Part shown: positions 32,681 through 43,208 of the stretch, in pieces | Position numbering within the stretch: position 1 is the stretch's first letter | Layout: each line of letters opens with the position of its first letter | Assembly (NCBI GenBank): GCA_949840805.1 | Contig: CATKXR010000033.1 | Location: forward strand, 1-50,134 | Source: an uncultured Lachnospiraceae bacterium | Lineage (GTDB): Bacteria; Bacillota; Clostridia; Lachnospirales; Lachnospiraceae | Reading direction: 5' to 3' | Length of the DNA stretch: 50,134 bases | Translations under genes and position numbers: made by a program | Notes under the pieces: generated by a model | Told to the model about the DNA's origin: nothing | The model's database searches: none | What the model saw: the letters and a program-made list of their open reading frames with translations, nothing else

Positions 32681-33706
32681 ATGGCTGTCACCATCAAAGA
32701 CGTTGCGGCATTAGCAGGCGTATCCCCGTCCACGGTATCCCGCACCTGCAAAAACAATCCATCCATCAGCGAAGAAACAAAAGAAAAAGTCCGCCGCGCA
32801 ATGGCAGAGCTGGGCTATGAACCTAATTTCCAGGCAAGCAACCTTGCCTCCCAGAATTCCCGGACCATCGGCATCATCCTGCCCATGTCAGCCCGGGACG
32901 CCTATGAGAATCCCTTTTATCTGGAAGCAATTCGGGGAATCAGCCAGTTCTGCAACCACCGGCAATATATCAACACGGTTATCACCGGCAAAGATGAAGA
33001 AGAGGTGCTCCAGGCCATGCGCACCATGACCCGCAGCGGTCAGGTGGATGGTTTTATCGTTTTGTATTCCAAACAACAGGACCCGGTCATTGATTATCTA
33101 TACAATGAAGGCCTTCCCTATGTTCTCATCGGAAAAGCCTACCAGTTTGCCAACCAGACCGTTTATATTGACAATGACAATTTGTTAGCCGGCCAGGAAG
33201 CCACCGAATACCTGTACCAATTAGGCCATCGCAAGATTGCCTACCTTGGCAGCGAAAGCAGTATGATTTTCTCCGCCGACCGCAAATCCGGCTATCAGAC
33301 CGCTCTTCTGCGCCACAATCTGCCTTTGCGGGAAGATTATTGTGTGGAAATCTCCTCCATTTCCAGAGACGGAGATGCCTTGATCCATCGTTTGCTTGGC
33401 AGCCATGACCGTCCCACCGCGATCATGGTCAGTGATGATATTCTGGCCGTGGCGCTGGAACGGTCCTGTATTGAAATGAATCTTTCCATTCCGGAGGATC
33501 TTTCGATTATTTCCTTTAATAACTCCTTATTTGCACGGCTCACCTCCCCACAGCTAACCTCGATTGATATTAACTCCTGCCAGCTGGGGATCGAGGCAGC
33601 GTCCCAGATGATCAATCATATTGAGAACCCGAATCTTCTCGCCACCAAGATCATTGTACCCCATTATTTGATTGAGAGAGACAGTTGCCGGAAAATCCTG
33701 GCCTGA
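32681..33706 (+). CDS. LacI-family transcriptional regulator
   Basis: 341 residues from ATG 32681 (MAVTIKDVAALAGVS), eight bases after AGGAGG. The N-terminal HTH (VTIKDVAALAGVSPSTVSRT ... GYEPNFQASNLAS) is followed by a periplasmic-binding-like sensor domain (RTIGIILPMS, YVLIGKAY, GHRKIAYLG, PTAIMVSDDILAVAL, SIISFNNSLFARLTSPQLTSI). Its effector is probably a sugar, as in MalR-like members. Divergent from the polysaccharide operon with 140 bases between them, so it may control that operon; this is inference. Its end lies 7 bases from the convergent gltX end. Confidence 0.93.
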   Translation: MAVTIKDVAALAGVSPSTVSRTCKNNPSISEETKEKVRRAMAELGYEPNFQASNLASQNSRTIGIILPMSARDAYENPFYLEAIRGISQFCNHRQYINTVITGKDEEEVLQAMRTMTRSGQVDGFIVLYSKQQDPVIDYLYNEGLPYVLIGKAYQFANQTVYIDNDNLLAGQEATEYLYQLGHRKIAYLGSESSMIFSADRKSGYQTALLRHNLPLREDYCVEISSISRDGDALIHRLLGSHDRPTAIMVSDDILAVALERSCIEMNLSIPEDLSIISFNNSLFARLTSPQLTSIDINSCQLGIEAASQMINHIENPNLLATKIIVPHYLIERDSCRKILA

Positions 33707-33713
33707 TATTGCC

Positions 33714-35174
33714 CTACATTTTATCCTGGCTCAGTTTTTCAATCCCTTTCTTCAGCCTGGCCAGGGACTCCTCTTTCCCTAATACCTCCATAATCTCCGT
33801 AGCTCCTGCAGGAGTCATCTGTTTTCCTGACACGGCAGTACGGATCGGCCACATGACAAACCCTGTCTTTACCCCTTTCTCCTCTACATACTTAGACAAA
33901 ACCCCATACAAAGCGTCATTGGAGAAGTCCTCCTGGGCCTCCAGGATCGGAAGCACATCCGTCAGCACCTGTAAAGAGCTGTCTGCCGTGGATTTCATCT
34001 TTTTATGGGTATACATAGCTGCGTCATACTCCGGAAGCTCCTGGAAAAAGTCAATATGCCCTGCAATATCCGGGAATACTTCAATCCGTGTCTTCACCAT
34101 GGCGGCAATTTTTCTCAAATCCAGCTCCTTTTTTATCACCTCACGGATATACGGCTCCGCCATCTCATAAAATTTATCAAAATCCATGGCCTTTAAATAC
34201 TCCCCGTTCATCCATTTCAGCTTTGTCACGTCAAAGACTGCCGGAGATTTGCTCAGATTATGGTAATCAAATACCTGTATCAGCTCCTGAAGAGAATAAA
34301 TCTCCCTGTTTTCCTCCGGCGACCACCCAAGAAGCGCCACATAATTAACCACTGCCTCTGACACAAACCCCTGCTCAATCAGATCCTCATAAGAAGCATG
34401 GCCGCTTCTTTTACTCAGCTTTTTGTGCTCCTCATTGGTAATCAGGGGACAATGGACATAAACCGGAACCTCCCATCCAAAAGCGTCATAAAGCCGGTTG
34501 TACTTGGGAGACGATGACAGATATTCATTTCCCCGCACCACATGGGTGATCCCCATCAGATGATCATCCACCACATTGGCAAAATTATAAGTAGGATAAC
34601 CATCCGACTTAATCAGCACCATGTCATCCAGCTCCGAATTGTCCACTGTAATATCCCCATAAATGTCATCATGAAATGTAGTGCTTCCCTCCCGTGGATT
34701 ATTCTGCCGGATCACATAGGGAATCCCTGCCGCCAGATTCGCCTCAATCTCTTCCTTGGACAGATGAAGACAGTGCTTGTCATAAACCATGATCTCCTCA
34801 CCGTTTACCACCGTTCTCAGGGAATTTAACCGTTCCTGGGTGCAGAAGCAATAATAAGCCTCACCCTTGTCAATCAGCTTCTTCGCATATTCCAGATAAA
34901 TGCCCGCCGCATGACGCTCACTCTGCACATAAGGCCCTACTCCCCCGTCCTTGTCCGGCCCTTCATCATGAACCAGGCCGGTCTTTTCAAGAGTCCGGTA
35001 AATAATCTCGGTAGCTCCCTCCACAAAACGCTCCTGGTCCGTATCTTCAATCCGCAGCAAAAAATCACCGCCGTCATGTTTGGCAATCAGATAAGCATAA
35101 AGCGCTGTCCTCAAATTTCCCACATGCATCCGTCCGGTCGGGCTGGGCGCATATCTGGTCCTGATCTTAGTCAT
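33714..35174 (-). CDS. gltX: Glutamyl-tRNA synthetase
   Basis: 486 residues, full length. The HIGH-type motif is in [20 protein letters not shown], the KMSKS-type motif is KKLSKRSG, and [36 protein letters not shown] and LGWSP are all conserved in bacterial GluRS. It charges tRNA-Glu and, in organisms lacking GlnRS, also tRNA-Gln. AAGGAGATGGAAAGAT precedes the ATG. A TATAAT on the minus strand at 35228-35233 is a plausible -10. Confidence 0.97.
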   Translation of the reverse strand: MTKIRTRYAPSPTGRMHVGNLRTALYAYLIAKHDGGDFLLRIEDTDQERFVEGATEIIYRTLEKTGLVHDEGPDKDGGVGPYVQSERHAAGIYLEYAKKLIDKGEAYYCFCTQERLNSLRTVVNGEEIMVYDKHCLHLSKEEIEANLAAGIPYVIRQNNPREGSTTFHDDIYGDITVDNSELDDMVLIKSDGYPTYNFANVVDDHLMGITHVVRGNEYLSSSPKYNRLYDAFGWEVPVYVHCPLITNEEHKKLSKRSGHASYEDLIEQGFVSEAVVNYVALLGWSPEENREIYSLQELIQVFDYHNLSKSPAVFDVTKLKWMNGEYLKAMDFDKFYEMAEPYIREVIKKELDLRKIAAMVKTRIEVFPDIAGHIDFFQELPEYDAAMYTHKKMKSTADSSLQVLTDVLPILEAQEDFSNDALYGVLSKYVEEKGVKTGFVMWPIRTAVSGKQMTPAGATEIMEVLGKEESLARLKKGIEKLSQDKM

Positions 35175-35285
35175 ATCTTTCCATCTCCTTATATCACAAT
35201 AAAATTAAAACAGCAAATTCTTTCCCGATTATATAACAGGAAAACATAAAAAGAAAGTTATTTTTCAAAAAATTCCGGCTTTAAA

Positions 35286-35314
35286 TTGACCAATCCGGAT
35301 TCATTGATTATAAT
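35286..35314 (+). promoter_or_regulatory. Strong promoter of the HAD phosphatase gene
   Basis: TTGACC (35286-35291) and consensus TATAAT (35309-35314) with exactly 17 bases between. The leader is about 60 bases. Confidence 0.8.
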
Positions 35315-35381
35315 AATCGCAGCGGTTCAGATGCGTTTCGAATCGTCTTACCAAACCACGATATAAAGGAGTATCTTCCCC

Positions 35382-36029
35382 ATGAACTTACACGATATCA
35401 AACATTTCATCCTTGACCTGGACGGCACCCTCTGGGACACATCCGAGATTTCGGCCCGCGCCTATAACCAGGCTCTCCGCAAAGACGGACGCTGCGGCCT
35501 GATTGTTACTGCCGCAACTATCCGAAAGGAATTTGGCAGGCCTGACCAGGAGATTGCCAATGATCTGTTCCCAAGCTTTGATCCTTCTGTCCGCAGTGAA
35601 TTAATGCACCTTTGCGACATCTCCAATACCACAACCTTAAAGGAAACCAATGATCCTATGCTCTACCCGGACGTTCCCTCTACATTAGAGGCCTTGTCAC
35701 ACCGCTCCCGGTTCTACATGGTCAGCAATTGCGGCACCGGCTACATTGAAATGTTTTTAGAAAAATACAATCTTAACTCCTACATTACAGATACGGAATG
35801 CTGCGGCAACACCGGGAAAGGAAAGGCGGAAAATATCTGCATTCTGATGGAACGCAACAAGATCGATTCCGCCGTATATGTCGGAGATACTGCCGGCGAC
35901 TATAACGCGGCCGCCAAGGCCGGGATTCCTTTCATTTTCGCATCCTATGGATATGGCCAGGTTCCTGAAAGCTGTCTCACAATCCGCCGGTTTTCCGACC
36001 TGTTGGCCCTCACACAATCCGGATGCTAA
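35382..36029 (+). CDS. HAD-superfamily phosphatase (phosphoglycolate-phosphatase-like)
   Basis: 215 residues with AAGGAGTATCTTCCCC before the ATG. HAD motif I is FILDLDGTLWDT, motif II the S of MVSNCGTG, motif III the K of CGNTGKGKAENI, motif IV VYVGDTAGDYNAAAKAG. The helical cap between motifs I and II is of the subclass IA type seen in phosphoglycolate phosphatases. A cytoplasmic small-metabolite phosphatase; substrate unknown. It stands alone with its own promoter. Confidence 0.92.
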   Translation: MNLHDIKHFILDLDGTLWDTSEISARAYNQALRKDGRCGLIVTAATIRKEFGRPDQEIANDLFPSFDPSVRSELMHLCDISNTTTLKETNDPMLYPDVPSTLEALSHRSRFYMVSNCGTGYIEMFLEKYNLNSYITDTECCGNTGKGKAENICILMERNKIDSAVYVGDTAGDYNAAAKAGIPFIFASYGYGQVPESCLTIRRFSDLLALTQSGC

Positions 36030-36058
36030 ATAACTATACCATAATATCCGGACAAAAA

Positions 36059-36104
36059 GCCTGATATCCATGTCGTTTACATTTTTACGGCATGGATATC
36101 AGGC
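36059..36104 (-). terminator. Intrinsic terminator of the MMPL/GLUG operon
   Basis: A perfect 14-base-pair stem, GCCTGATATCCATG (36059-36072) with CATGGATATCAGGC (36091-36104), followed by TTTTTG on the minus strand, directly after the stop of the GLUG protein gene. Confidence 0.85.
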
Positions 36105-36114
36105 CTCCTTCACC

Positions 36115-39100
36115 TTATTTCTTTTTCTTCATTTTTCCTGAAACCACAGCAACAATCACCACAGCCACTGCTCCGGCAATCAGAAAAATCACCCGGGACG
36201 GCTTTGATTTCATCAACACGACCTGTCCTGATGTCCCTGTCTCAAAGATCAGATACTCTCCATCTTTTACAGCATCAACCCTTACTGCCTGGCCGTCGCT
36301 CACGATCCCGATACAGTCTGCTTTTTTTGCCAGCACATGAAGCTTCACCATCTCTGGCAGAGGCCCGCCTGCCGTATTTTCAATTTTATAACGATACATC
36401 CCGACTTCCCGATATCCTTCCGGAATGGAAATATCCGGCGCTTCTGCCGCTTCGTGTTCTATATTCTCCACATAAAGCCCCGCTTCCGGATAAAAATCTG
36501 CTTCTGCCAGCATCAAAGGCATCGGATCTTCAGAGTCCGCTATGGTAATCGTCCACGGCTTGTAGACAGCATGAATCTTATAATTTTTACGGATATCTGA
36601 TAAATCCTCCTCTTCCCAATATTGGAAAAATCCTTCTTTTAGGGGTACGTCAGGCAGGCTCTCCTTTGGCAGGGACTGGCCGTATTTACATACAATCTGC
36701 TCCACAATCTGGTCATCCGCCAAAAATGTCACCGTCAGGCTGCCAAATTCCGATGGAACTCCTTCCCGCTGAAGAAGGGCATCATAAGAAATCCCTTCCG
36801 CTTCCCCCAAAAACGTAATGCCGTCCACGGCCCCTAATCCGTCCTCCACATATAGATTCTCGCGGATCTCACCTTCGCCGTCACTGTCCCGATTGCCGGC
36901 AATACTGCCCTGCCACTCTCCCCCATCGCTGACAATATCAGCCATGGCGCAGTTATTTCTCATATTTTTGCCCTGTCCTGCAATTCCGCCTGCATAAGCA
37001 TTGCCGCTGACCTGGCACATCGTGTAACTCCCGCTTATGAGAGACTGGCTGATCCCGGCGATGCCTCCTGCATAATCCCCGTCAACCGTAGTGATATCCC
37101 CGTAATTCTGGTTGGAAGCCAGCACCCCGATCCTGGCATTTCCGGCAATTCCTCCTGCATAATCCTGCCTCACCGTAATATCTCCCTCATTACGGCAGCC
37201 CCGCACGGAAGCCTGGGCATAGCGGTTCATGTAAAGAGATTCCTCTCCATAAGTCTCGACATCCTCCTCCGGATCTAAATCCAGCTCCACGCCGATCGTT
37301 CCCACCACGCCGCCTGCCTGGAAGTCCGAAAAGACATCGCCTTTGTTAGAACTGCCAAGTATCGTGCCATTGGTCAATTCCGTAGCCAGCTCAGAAATAT
37401 CCTCAAATAACGGCTCTCCGTTATCCTCCGCTCGTTTTCTTTCCGACTCGATCCTCTCCCGTCCTTCTGTTATAATATCCTGCATCTCGTCTAACTGCGT
37501 ATCCAGGCGGTCTTTCTCGGCCCGGAGCTGATCCTTGCCGGATTTCAGATTGTCAGACAGAAAATCAAGTTCATCATAAAGCTGGTCCAGCCGCCCGGTC
37601 AGATCCTCATCCACATCATCCACATCGCTAAAAAGCCCATCCTTATATTCACGGGTCATATCAAGAAGCTCCCTGGACGCTATCCGCAGGGAATCCAGGT
37701 TGCCTTCAAAATCCTCGATACCGTCTACCACGCCGCCGATTCCGTCTCTGATCATGATCTCCGTGTCGTCGGAAATATTCCCGGCACACTGCTGCAGCTC
37801 TGTCATCACCTGATAAATGTACTGAAGCTCACCGGAGATCCCCTCGTCTTCATCATAGATAAAATCATCATTTTTCAGGCTTGCCAACAGTTCCTTTGCC
37901 CGGTTCACATTGGCCTGCACCCGGCCTGCCGCCCCCTGTGCCGAACGGCTTCCCAGATAAAGCTCTGTATCAGCCAGTATCTCGTCAATCAGATCAAGCT
38001 GTTTCCCTGCCGCTTCATCGTATTCCTCTCGCTTAAACCTCCGCACATCCTTCTTGCTTCGGGTAATATCGCTGATTTCTTTTAAAATTTCGTCCACCCG
38101 GTCCAAATTGCCGATGGATTCATCTGTGGTGTTGCGGAACTCCTGGCTTATGGCGTCCGTAGTTCCCCCGATCTGATCCACCTGGTCATGGATCTTGTCA
38201 AAAGTATCCTGGCCGTATTCAATCATAAGAAACGGTTCCAGTTGCCCTGCTATTCCGCCCACATCTTTTCGCCCAGTGATCACTCCCTGGTTATCGCACA
38301 AGGAAAGAATTCCCTTTTGGCGTCCGACAATTCCGCCAATATTATATCCTGTATGCCCGTATCCGATAGAACCGGAATTCATGCACTGCCGGATGTTTCC
38401 GGAAGAAAGCCCGGCTATCCCGCCCACATCATAGACCTTTTCAATAACAACTGTTGTCTGGATACTTTCCCTGTCCACGGAAATATTATTGGTATCCTTG
38501 GACTCTTCATCCACTCCTTCCGAAGCGGCATTGATCTCTCCCTCGTTTTTGCAGTCCTGTATGGTACCTGCATTTTCTCCGGCAATCCCTCCGATTCTCC
38601 TGTTCCCGGTCAGCTCCGCCCGATTTGTGCAGTTTTCAATCACACCTGTCTCTTCATTTATCCCCGCGATACCGCCAAGATTTTCCAAAGCCTCGCCTGT
38701 CCCCAAAAACGTACAATTCCGGATCGTTCCTCTGTTTGTTCCTGCGATTCCTCCGATCTTCTTTCTGCTGCCAACCGGCTTTAATTCTCCCTCTACAGTC
38801 AGATCCTCCACAACAGCCTTTTCTCCCAGATAGCGGAACAATCCAAGATTCGACCCCTTCTGTTTGATGGCAAGACCGCTGATTGTGTGCCCGTTTCCCT
38901 TAAAAACCCCACAAAATACAGGGATTGGAGAAGAAAAATATGACATATTAATATCTGCCTCCAGGCTCACGGTTTTTCCTGCGGAATAACTCTCAGAAAC
39001 ACATGCCCTGCTAAATTCCTGCAAGTCTTCTTCCGTGCGGATCACAATAACATTTTCCTCTGCCTGCACAGGAATCGGATATACAGGAACCGATGTAACC

Positions 39101-39150
39101 AAAACAACCATAGCTGCCAGCATAGCCGCCGCCCTAGTTCTCCGTCTCAT
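36115..39150 (-). CDS. Secreted GLUG-repeat beta-helix protein with coiled coil and C-terminal membrane anchor
   Basis: 1011 residues from ATG 39150 (MRRRTRAAAM), eight bases after AAGGGGG. A signal peptide ends near VQAEE. Residues about 70-330 carry GLUG-type repeats of a beta helix (IGGIAGTNRGTIRNCT, LGGIAGINEETGVIENC, IGGIAGENAGTIQDC). A long helical/coiled-coil region follows (about 330-610), then more GLUG repeats (YAGGIAGNARIGVL ... YAGGIAGISQSLISG), an InlB-like beta repeat (VTFLADDQIVEQIVCKYGQS), and a terminal membrane helix with a KMKKKK tail. Predicted to sit on the outer face, anchored at the C-terminus. It overlaps the MMPL gene by 17 bases, so the two are translationally coupled. 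Confidence 0.85.
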   Translation of the reverse strand: MRRRTRAAAMLAAMVVLVTSVPVYPIPVQAEENVIVIRTEEDLQEFSRACVSESYSAGKTVSLEADINMSYFSSPIPVFCGVFKGNGHTISGLAIKQKGSNLGLFRYLGEKAVVEDLTVEGELKPVGSRKKIGGIAGTNRGTIRNCTFLGTGEALENLGGIAGINEETGVIENCTNRAELTGNRRIGGIAGENAGTIQDCKNEGEINAASEGVDEESKDTNNISVDRESIQTTVVIEKVYDVGGIAGLSSGNIRQCMNSGSIGYGHTGYNIGGIVGRQKGILSLCDNQGVITGRKDVGGIAGQLEPFLMIEYGQDTFDKIHDQVDQIGGTTDAISQEFRNTTDESIGNLDRVDEILKEISDITRSKKDVRRFKREEYDEAAGKQLDLIDEILADTELYLGSRSAQGAAGRVQANVNRAKELLASLKNDDFIYDEDEGISGELQYIYQVMTELQQCAGNISDDTEIMIRDGIGGVVDGIEDFEGNLDSLRIASRELLDMTREYKDGLFSDVDDVDEDLTGRLDQLYDELDFLSDNLKSGKDQLRAEKDRLDTQLDEMQDIITEGRERIESERKRAEDNGEPLFEDISELATELTNGTILGSSNKGDVFSDFQAGGVVGTIGVELDLDPEEDVETYGEESLYMNRYAQASVRGCRNEGDITVRQDYAGGIAGNARIGVLASNQNYGDITTVDGDYAGGIAGISQSLISGSYTMCQVSGNAYAGGIAGQGKNMRNNCAMADIVSDGGEWQGSIAGNRDSDGEGEIRENLYVEDGLGAVDGITFLGEAEGISYDALLQREGVPSEFGSLTVTFLADDQIVEQIVCKYGQSLPKESLPDVPLKEGFFQYWEEEDLSDIRKNYKIHAVYKPWTITIADSEDPMPLMLAEADFYPEAGLYVENIEHEAAEAPDISIPEGYREVGMYRYKIENTAGGPLPEMVKLHVLAKKADCIGIVSDGQAVRVDAVKDGEYLIFETGTSGQVVLMKSKPSRVIFLIAGAVAVVIVAVVSGKMKKKK

Positions 39151-41701
39151 CGTCTGCACCCCCTTCCGGCTCTGATCCCCATGCCTTATTTTCTTCTTTC
39201 ATTTCCTCTGATAACTCTATACTCGCCCTTTCCTGTTCTCCCTCTGATATCCTGGTTTCCATTTCCACCTTTGTTCTCCCTGATACCTTTTCATCCGGTT
39301 TTTTGTTACTTTCCGGTTCTGCTCTTTTATTCACTGATTTTTTAGTATCCACGTCCTCCTCATTGTCCTCGTCTTCCGGATTCTGCTTCACTGCTCCCCG
39401 GTTAAATTCCGTCCGGTCAATCACCTTGTCAAAGACCAGCAGGATCTGAGGCAGCACTGTCATGACAAGAATGATCGAAACCAAAGTCCCTGCCCCCAAA
39501 GCCTTCCCTAAAGAAGCAATAATCGCGTTGGAAGTCAGCCTCCCCACGGCAAACCCGGCACATGTCAGAATTGTACCGGAAGTAGCCACGGTGGGAAACG
39601 CCTGGTTCAACGCTTCCACCACCACCTGCCTCCGGTCCTCCATGGTCTTGCGCAGATCCATATACCGGCTGGTGATCACGATGGCATAGTCAATGGTAGC
39701 GCCCATCTGGATCGCGCTCACGATCAGATAGCTTAAGAAGAACATAGTGCCGCCTTTAATCGTGGGTATGGAAAAATTAATCCATATACTGCTCTGTATG
39801 GTGAGAACCAGCATGACAGGAAGTCCCGCCGACTGAAATGTAAACAGCAGGATAATTCCCACAAACAATGCAGTCAACACACTGATCTTAACATTATCCG
39901 TGCGAAAAGATTTACTCAGATCATAATCACTGGTAGAATCTCCCACCACATAAACCTCATCATAATATGTACCGGCAAGATTCCGGATCTGGTCGATGAC
40001 ATGAAAAGTCTCCTCCCCCTCGATCGGCCCCGTCATAGTAAATACAATCCTGGAATAATTTTCCCCTTCCAACTGCTTTCTGGCATTGGTAAGGGCTTCG
40101 TGAAGATCATCCACATCCTCTGAGAGGTCATCATCCAGGTCAATAGCTCCCTTTTCCTTCTGGTCATAAATAAAATCAACCATGTCAATGATCGGAATCC
40201 GGTAATCGTCCAGGTTCTTCATAAAAGCCCCGTACTGTTCCTGGTCAATGGCGTAAAACCGGTAAAGAAGCCGGACAAGATCCAGGTCCACATCCGCCAC
40301 CTCCGCAAATTCCCGCGGATTCAGCTCATTTACCAATATATATTTTCCATCATCATCCACTTCGATATTGCTGAGTCCCAGCACGGTGTCTACCCGCTCA
40401 ACCTGTTCCAGCCCCTCAATGATCTTTGCTTCCTTCTGGTAATCTCCTTTTGGGACCACGACAGCCATAGTGTTCGTCACCTCAAAAGTTTTTTCAATCC
40501 GCACTTTTGAAGTCATATATTCATTCATTTTATCTGCTTCAATTGAGCCATGGTCATACACGTACTCACAGCGGGAAGACAAAATACAGCCTCCAACCAT
40601 CAAAACCACAAAGACCGGCAAAACAAGATATCTGGTTTTTACCACCAGGCGGCCCCAGCCACGGATCGACGGCACGAAGCTTTGATGAACCGTTTTCTCA
40701 ATCCATTTGGAAGACATCACAATCATGGCCGGCATCAAAAAGAAAACCGTAATCAGGCTGAATACAATCGCTTTTGTCAGCACACGGCCCAAATCCATAC
40801 CGATCCCAAACTGCATCAGCATCAAAGCCACCATACCGGACACGGTAGTCAGGCTGCTGGAAGATATCTCCGGAATGGCTTTGCTGAGTGCCACAGTTAC
40901 CGCCTCGATGGTTTCCTTCGTCTCATGTTCCTCCATAAAGCGGTGGAATAAAATGATCGCATAGTCAATGGACAACGCAAGCTGCAGCACCGCGGCCACT
41001 GCATTGGTTACAAAAGAAATTTCCCCAAACCAGAAATTCGTCCCTGTATTCAATACGATCGCCACAATGAAAGTCATCATAAAAATGACGATCTCCATGT
41101 AAGTTCCCGACGTAAACAACAGCACCAGGAGAATTATCGTGGCCGCTACTGCCAGAATTCCTTTCATATCCTCCTTCAGCGCCGCATTATCATCTTTATC
41201 CACGGTCGTATAGAAAAACACCTGGTAGTCTTTTAGCTGTTCCCGTACATTGGCAATAGCCTTCTGAGAAAGCTCCGTATCCTCCTCATCATCAAAAGTC
41301 AATGTATAAAGGGCGCAGGCATCCTTATAATAATCGCTGATTTCATCATCCTTATAGGTGTCATCCGCATCCTCCCAGTCAAAAAAACTCACAGACGAAA
41401 TCCCGCGGATCTCCTCTAATTTCTTTGCCTCCTCCAAAGCCTTCTCATATGTTATATTTGTCACCAGGATTTTTGCCGAACCAAAGGTCAAAAATTCCCG
41501 GTCCATAATATCTAACCCCTGCCTGGTTTCCGTGGTATCCGGCAGATAATCCGTCAGCTCCGTATTCACCTTTGCCCGGCTCAAAGTTGTCAGACAATAA
41601 ATGCATGCAATAAGAAACAGAACAACAAATGCATTCCGTTTATTCACCACAAAGGTGGCTAACTGCATCATAAAATTATTGCGGTCAATTTTGTGTTCCA
41701 T
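39134..41701 (-). CDS. MMPL/RND-family membrane transporter
   Basis: 855 residues from ATG 41701 (MEHKIDRNNFMMQLATF), with AAAAAGGCGCT before it. It has the RND duplication: an initial helix, a large extracytoplasmic loop (about 60-190), five or six helices, a second extracytoplasmic loop, then a second helix bundle with ATIDYAIVITSRYMD and ALGAGTLVSIILVMTVLPQILLVFD. The paired LSIDYAIILFHRFMEEHE segment is the usual proton-relay Asp helix. A hydrophilic charged tail of about 85 residues closes the protein. MMPL proteins export lipids or small hydrophobic compounds; here the partner may be the coupled GLUG protein. Confidence 0.92.
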   Translation of the reverse strand: MEHKIDRNNFMMQLATFVVNKRNAFVVLFLIACIYCLTTLSRAKVNTELTDYLPDTTETRQGLDIMDREFLTFGSAKILVTNITYEKALEEAKKLEEIRGISSVSFFDWEDADDTYKDDEISDYYKDACALYTLTFDDEEDTELSQKAIANVREQLKDYQVFFYTTVDKDDNAALKEDMKGILAVAATIILLVLLFTSGTYMEIVIFMMTFIVAIVLNTGTNFWFGEISFVTNAVAAVLQLALSIDYAIILFHRFMEEHETKETIEAVTVALSKAIPEISSSSLTTVSGMVALMLMQFGIGMDLGRVLTKAIVFSLITVFFLMPAMIVMSSKWIEKTVHQSFVPSIRGWGRLVVKTRYLVLPVFVVLMVGGCILSSRCEYVYDHGSIEADKMNEYMTSKVRIEKTFEVTNTMAVVVPKGDYQKEAKIIEGLEQVERVDTVLGLSNIEVDDDGKYILVNELNPREFAEVADVDLDLVRLLYRFYAIDQEQYGAFMKNLDDYRIPIIDMVDFIYDQKEKGAIDLDDDLSEDVDDLHEALTNARKQLEGENYSRIVFTMTGPIEGEETFHVIDQIRNLAGTYYDEVYVVGDSTSDYDLSKSFRTDNVKISVLTALFVGIILLFTFQSAGLPVMLVLTIQSSIWINFSIPTIKGGTMFFLSYLIVSAIQMGATIDYAIVITSRYMDLRKTMEDRRQVVVEALNQAFPTVATSGTILTCAGFAVGRLTSNAIIASLGKALGAGTLVSIILVMTVLPQILLVFDKVIDRTEFNRGAVKQNPEDEDNEEDVDTKKSVNKRAEPESNKKPDEKVSGRTKVEMETRISEGEQERASIELSEEMKEENKAWGSEPEGGADDETEN

Positions 41702-41876
41702 AGCGCCTTTTTCTGCTCCTTCCGTCCTTTCCCTTCCGTTTTCTAATCCAATGCTTTTATACACCATACATGTATAACCGCCCTGCCGCCCCTCCACATT
41801 CCGGCAGGATCAAGATCAACCGATATTCCCCATTCCCGAATACCGACCTGGAGATGGAGAATGCCCGGATGCAGGA

Positions 41877-43208
41877 TCACCAGATCATACGATATTCCCC
41901 GTTCCCCTCGCCGCATATTGCGGAAGAATAGAATACTCTCGCCGTCTCTGCAAGGTACACCGTATCCCTGGCTCCTGCCGTCTCATAACAGGAATGCATG
42001 GCAAGCTGAGGCAGTCCGATATCTACCGTGTTCAGCGCCACCTGAGAATTGGATATATTGCCCAGAGTGGAACCGCCCGGCACATCCGAACGGTTAAAAA
42101 ACACCTGGTAAGGAACCCCTGCTTTCTCACAGACTGCCTTAAATACTGCTCCGGAAACCGCATCCGTTGTATATTTCTGATTCGCGCTGTACTTAATAAC
42201 AATCCCTTCGTTCATATATGGACGGTTGGTTGGATCCGCCTTATCCGGCTGGTTTGGATGAATACTATGGGCATTATCCGCAGACACCATAAAACTGGAA
42301 GCCAGCGCCATCAGATATTCTTCCTGGCCGCGCCCCGCAGCAGAATTGATCCGGTGGAGCACATCCCGCAAAAACGTAGAATCCGCTCCCTGCTTGGTGC
42401 CGCTTCCCACCTCCTCATTGTCCAGCACGCAATGTACCGCCACACTGGCCCCTGGCTCTGCCGCCAGAAATCCCTTTAAAGACGCAAACACACATTGCAG
42501 GTCATCCAGCCTTGGAGCCGCGATAAACTCCCGGTTCATCCCCAGCACAGTCCCCTTCATCCGGTTATAAAGAAACAGATCCGTATCCAATATCTCATCT
42601 GGCTCCACTCCTGCTTCCCCTGCAATCATCTTTATAAATCCATCTTTTGCGTCCTCTCCCCCAAACAAAGGAAGCATATCCTTCTGGGCGTTGAACTCAT
42701 ATCCTTCATTGGCCTTGCGGTTCATATGGATAGCAAGATTGGGGATTATCAGCAGATCCCTATCCACATTCACCAGCCTGGAAGCCACTCCGTCCGGCGT
42801 GCGCACCACCACACGCCCTGCCACTGAAAGAGGGCGGTCCAGCCAAGGCGCGCATAAAAGGCCTCCATACTTTTCCACATTCAGCTTCACATATTTCTTT
42901 TCCACAAAAATCTCTGCATTGTCCTTTATCTTCAAAGCCGGAGAATCACTATGCCCTGCCATGATCTGAAACCCTGCAAAGTCCTCCTTTGGGATCCTGA
43001 ATGCAATCAGGGAAGAATCATTTCTTGTCACATAATACCCTTCTCCTCTTTTAAGCTTCCATCTCTTGCCCTCCAAAAGCCTTTGGAATCCCGCTTCTTC
43101 CAGCATGGACTTCATATTCTCCACCGCATGGAAACTGGTAGGGCTATTATCAAGAAATGCCAGCAGTTCCCGGTTCATTTCCTCAAAAATTTCTTTTTTC
43201 TCTGTCAT
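41877..43208 (-). CDS. M18-family aminopeptidase
   Basis: 443 residues. NRELLAFLDNSPTSFHAVENM at the start, MAGHSDSPALKIKD (first zinc His and Asp), VLDNEEVGSGTKQGADS (catalytic Glu-Glu), MVSADNAHSIHPNQPDK, and the closing IGLPQLAMHSCYETAGARD with a zinc His are all M18 signatures. A cytosolic dinuclear-zinc enzyme that removes N-terminal, often acidic, residues. The start ATG overlaps the stop of the HAD gene (ATGA), so the two are coupled. Confidence 0.96.
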   Translation of the reverse strand: MTEKKEIFEEMNRELLAFLDNSPTSFHAVENMKSMLEEAGFQRLLEGKRWKLKRGEGYYVTRNDSSLIAFRIPKEDFAGFQIMAGHSDSPALKIKDNAEIFVEKKYVKLNVEKYGGLLCAPWLDRPLSVAGRVVVRTPDGVASRLVNVDRDLLIIPNLAIHMNRKANEGYEFNAQKDMLPLFGGEDAKDGFIKMIAGEAGVEPDEILDTDLFLYNRMKGTVLGMNREFIAAPRLDDLQCVFASLKGFLAAEPGASVAVHCVLDNEEVGSGTKQGADSTFLRDVLHRINSAAGRGQEEYLMALASSFMVSADNAHSIHPNQPDKADPTNRPYMNEGIVIKYSANQKYTTDAVSGAVFKAVCEKAGVPYQVFFNRSDVPGGSTLGNISNSQVALNTVDIGLPQLAMHSCYETAGARDTVYLAETARVFYSSAICGEGNGEYRMIW

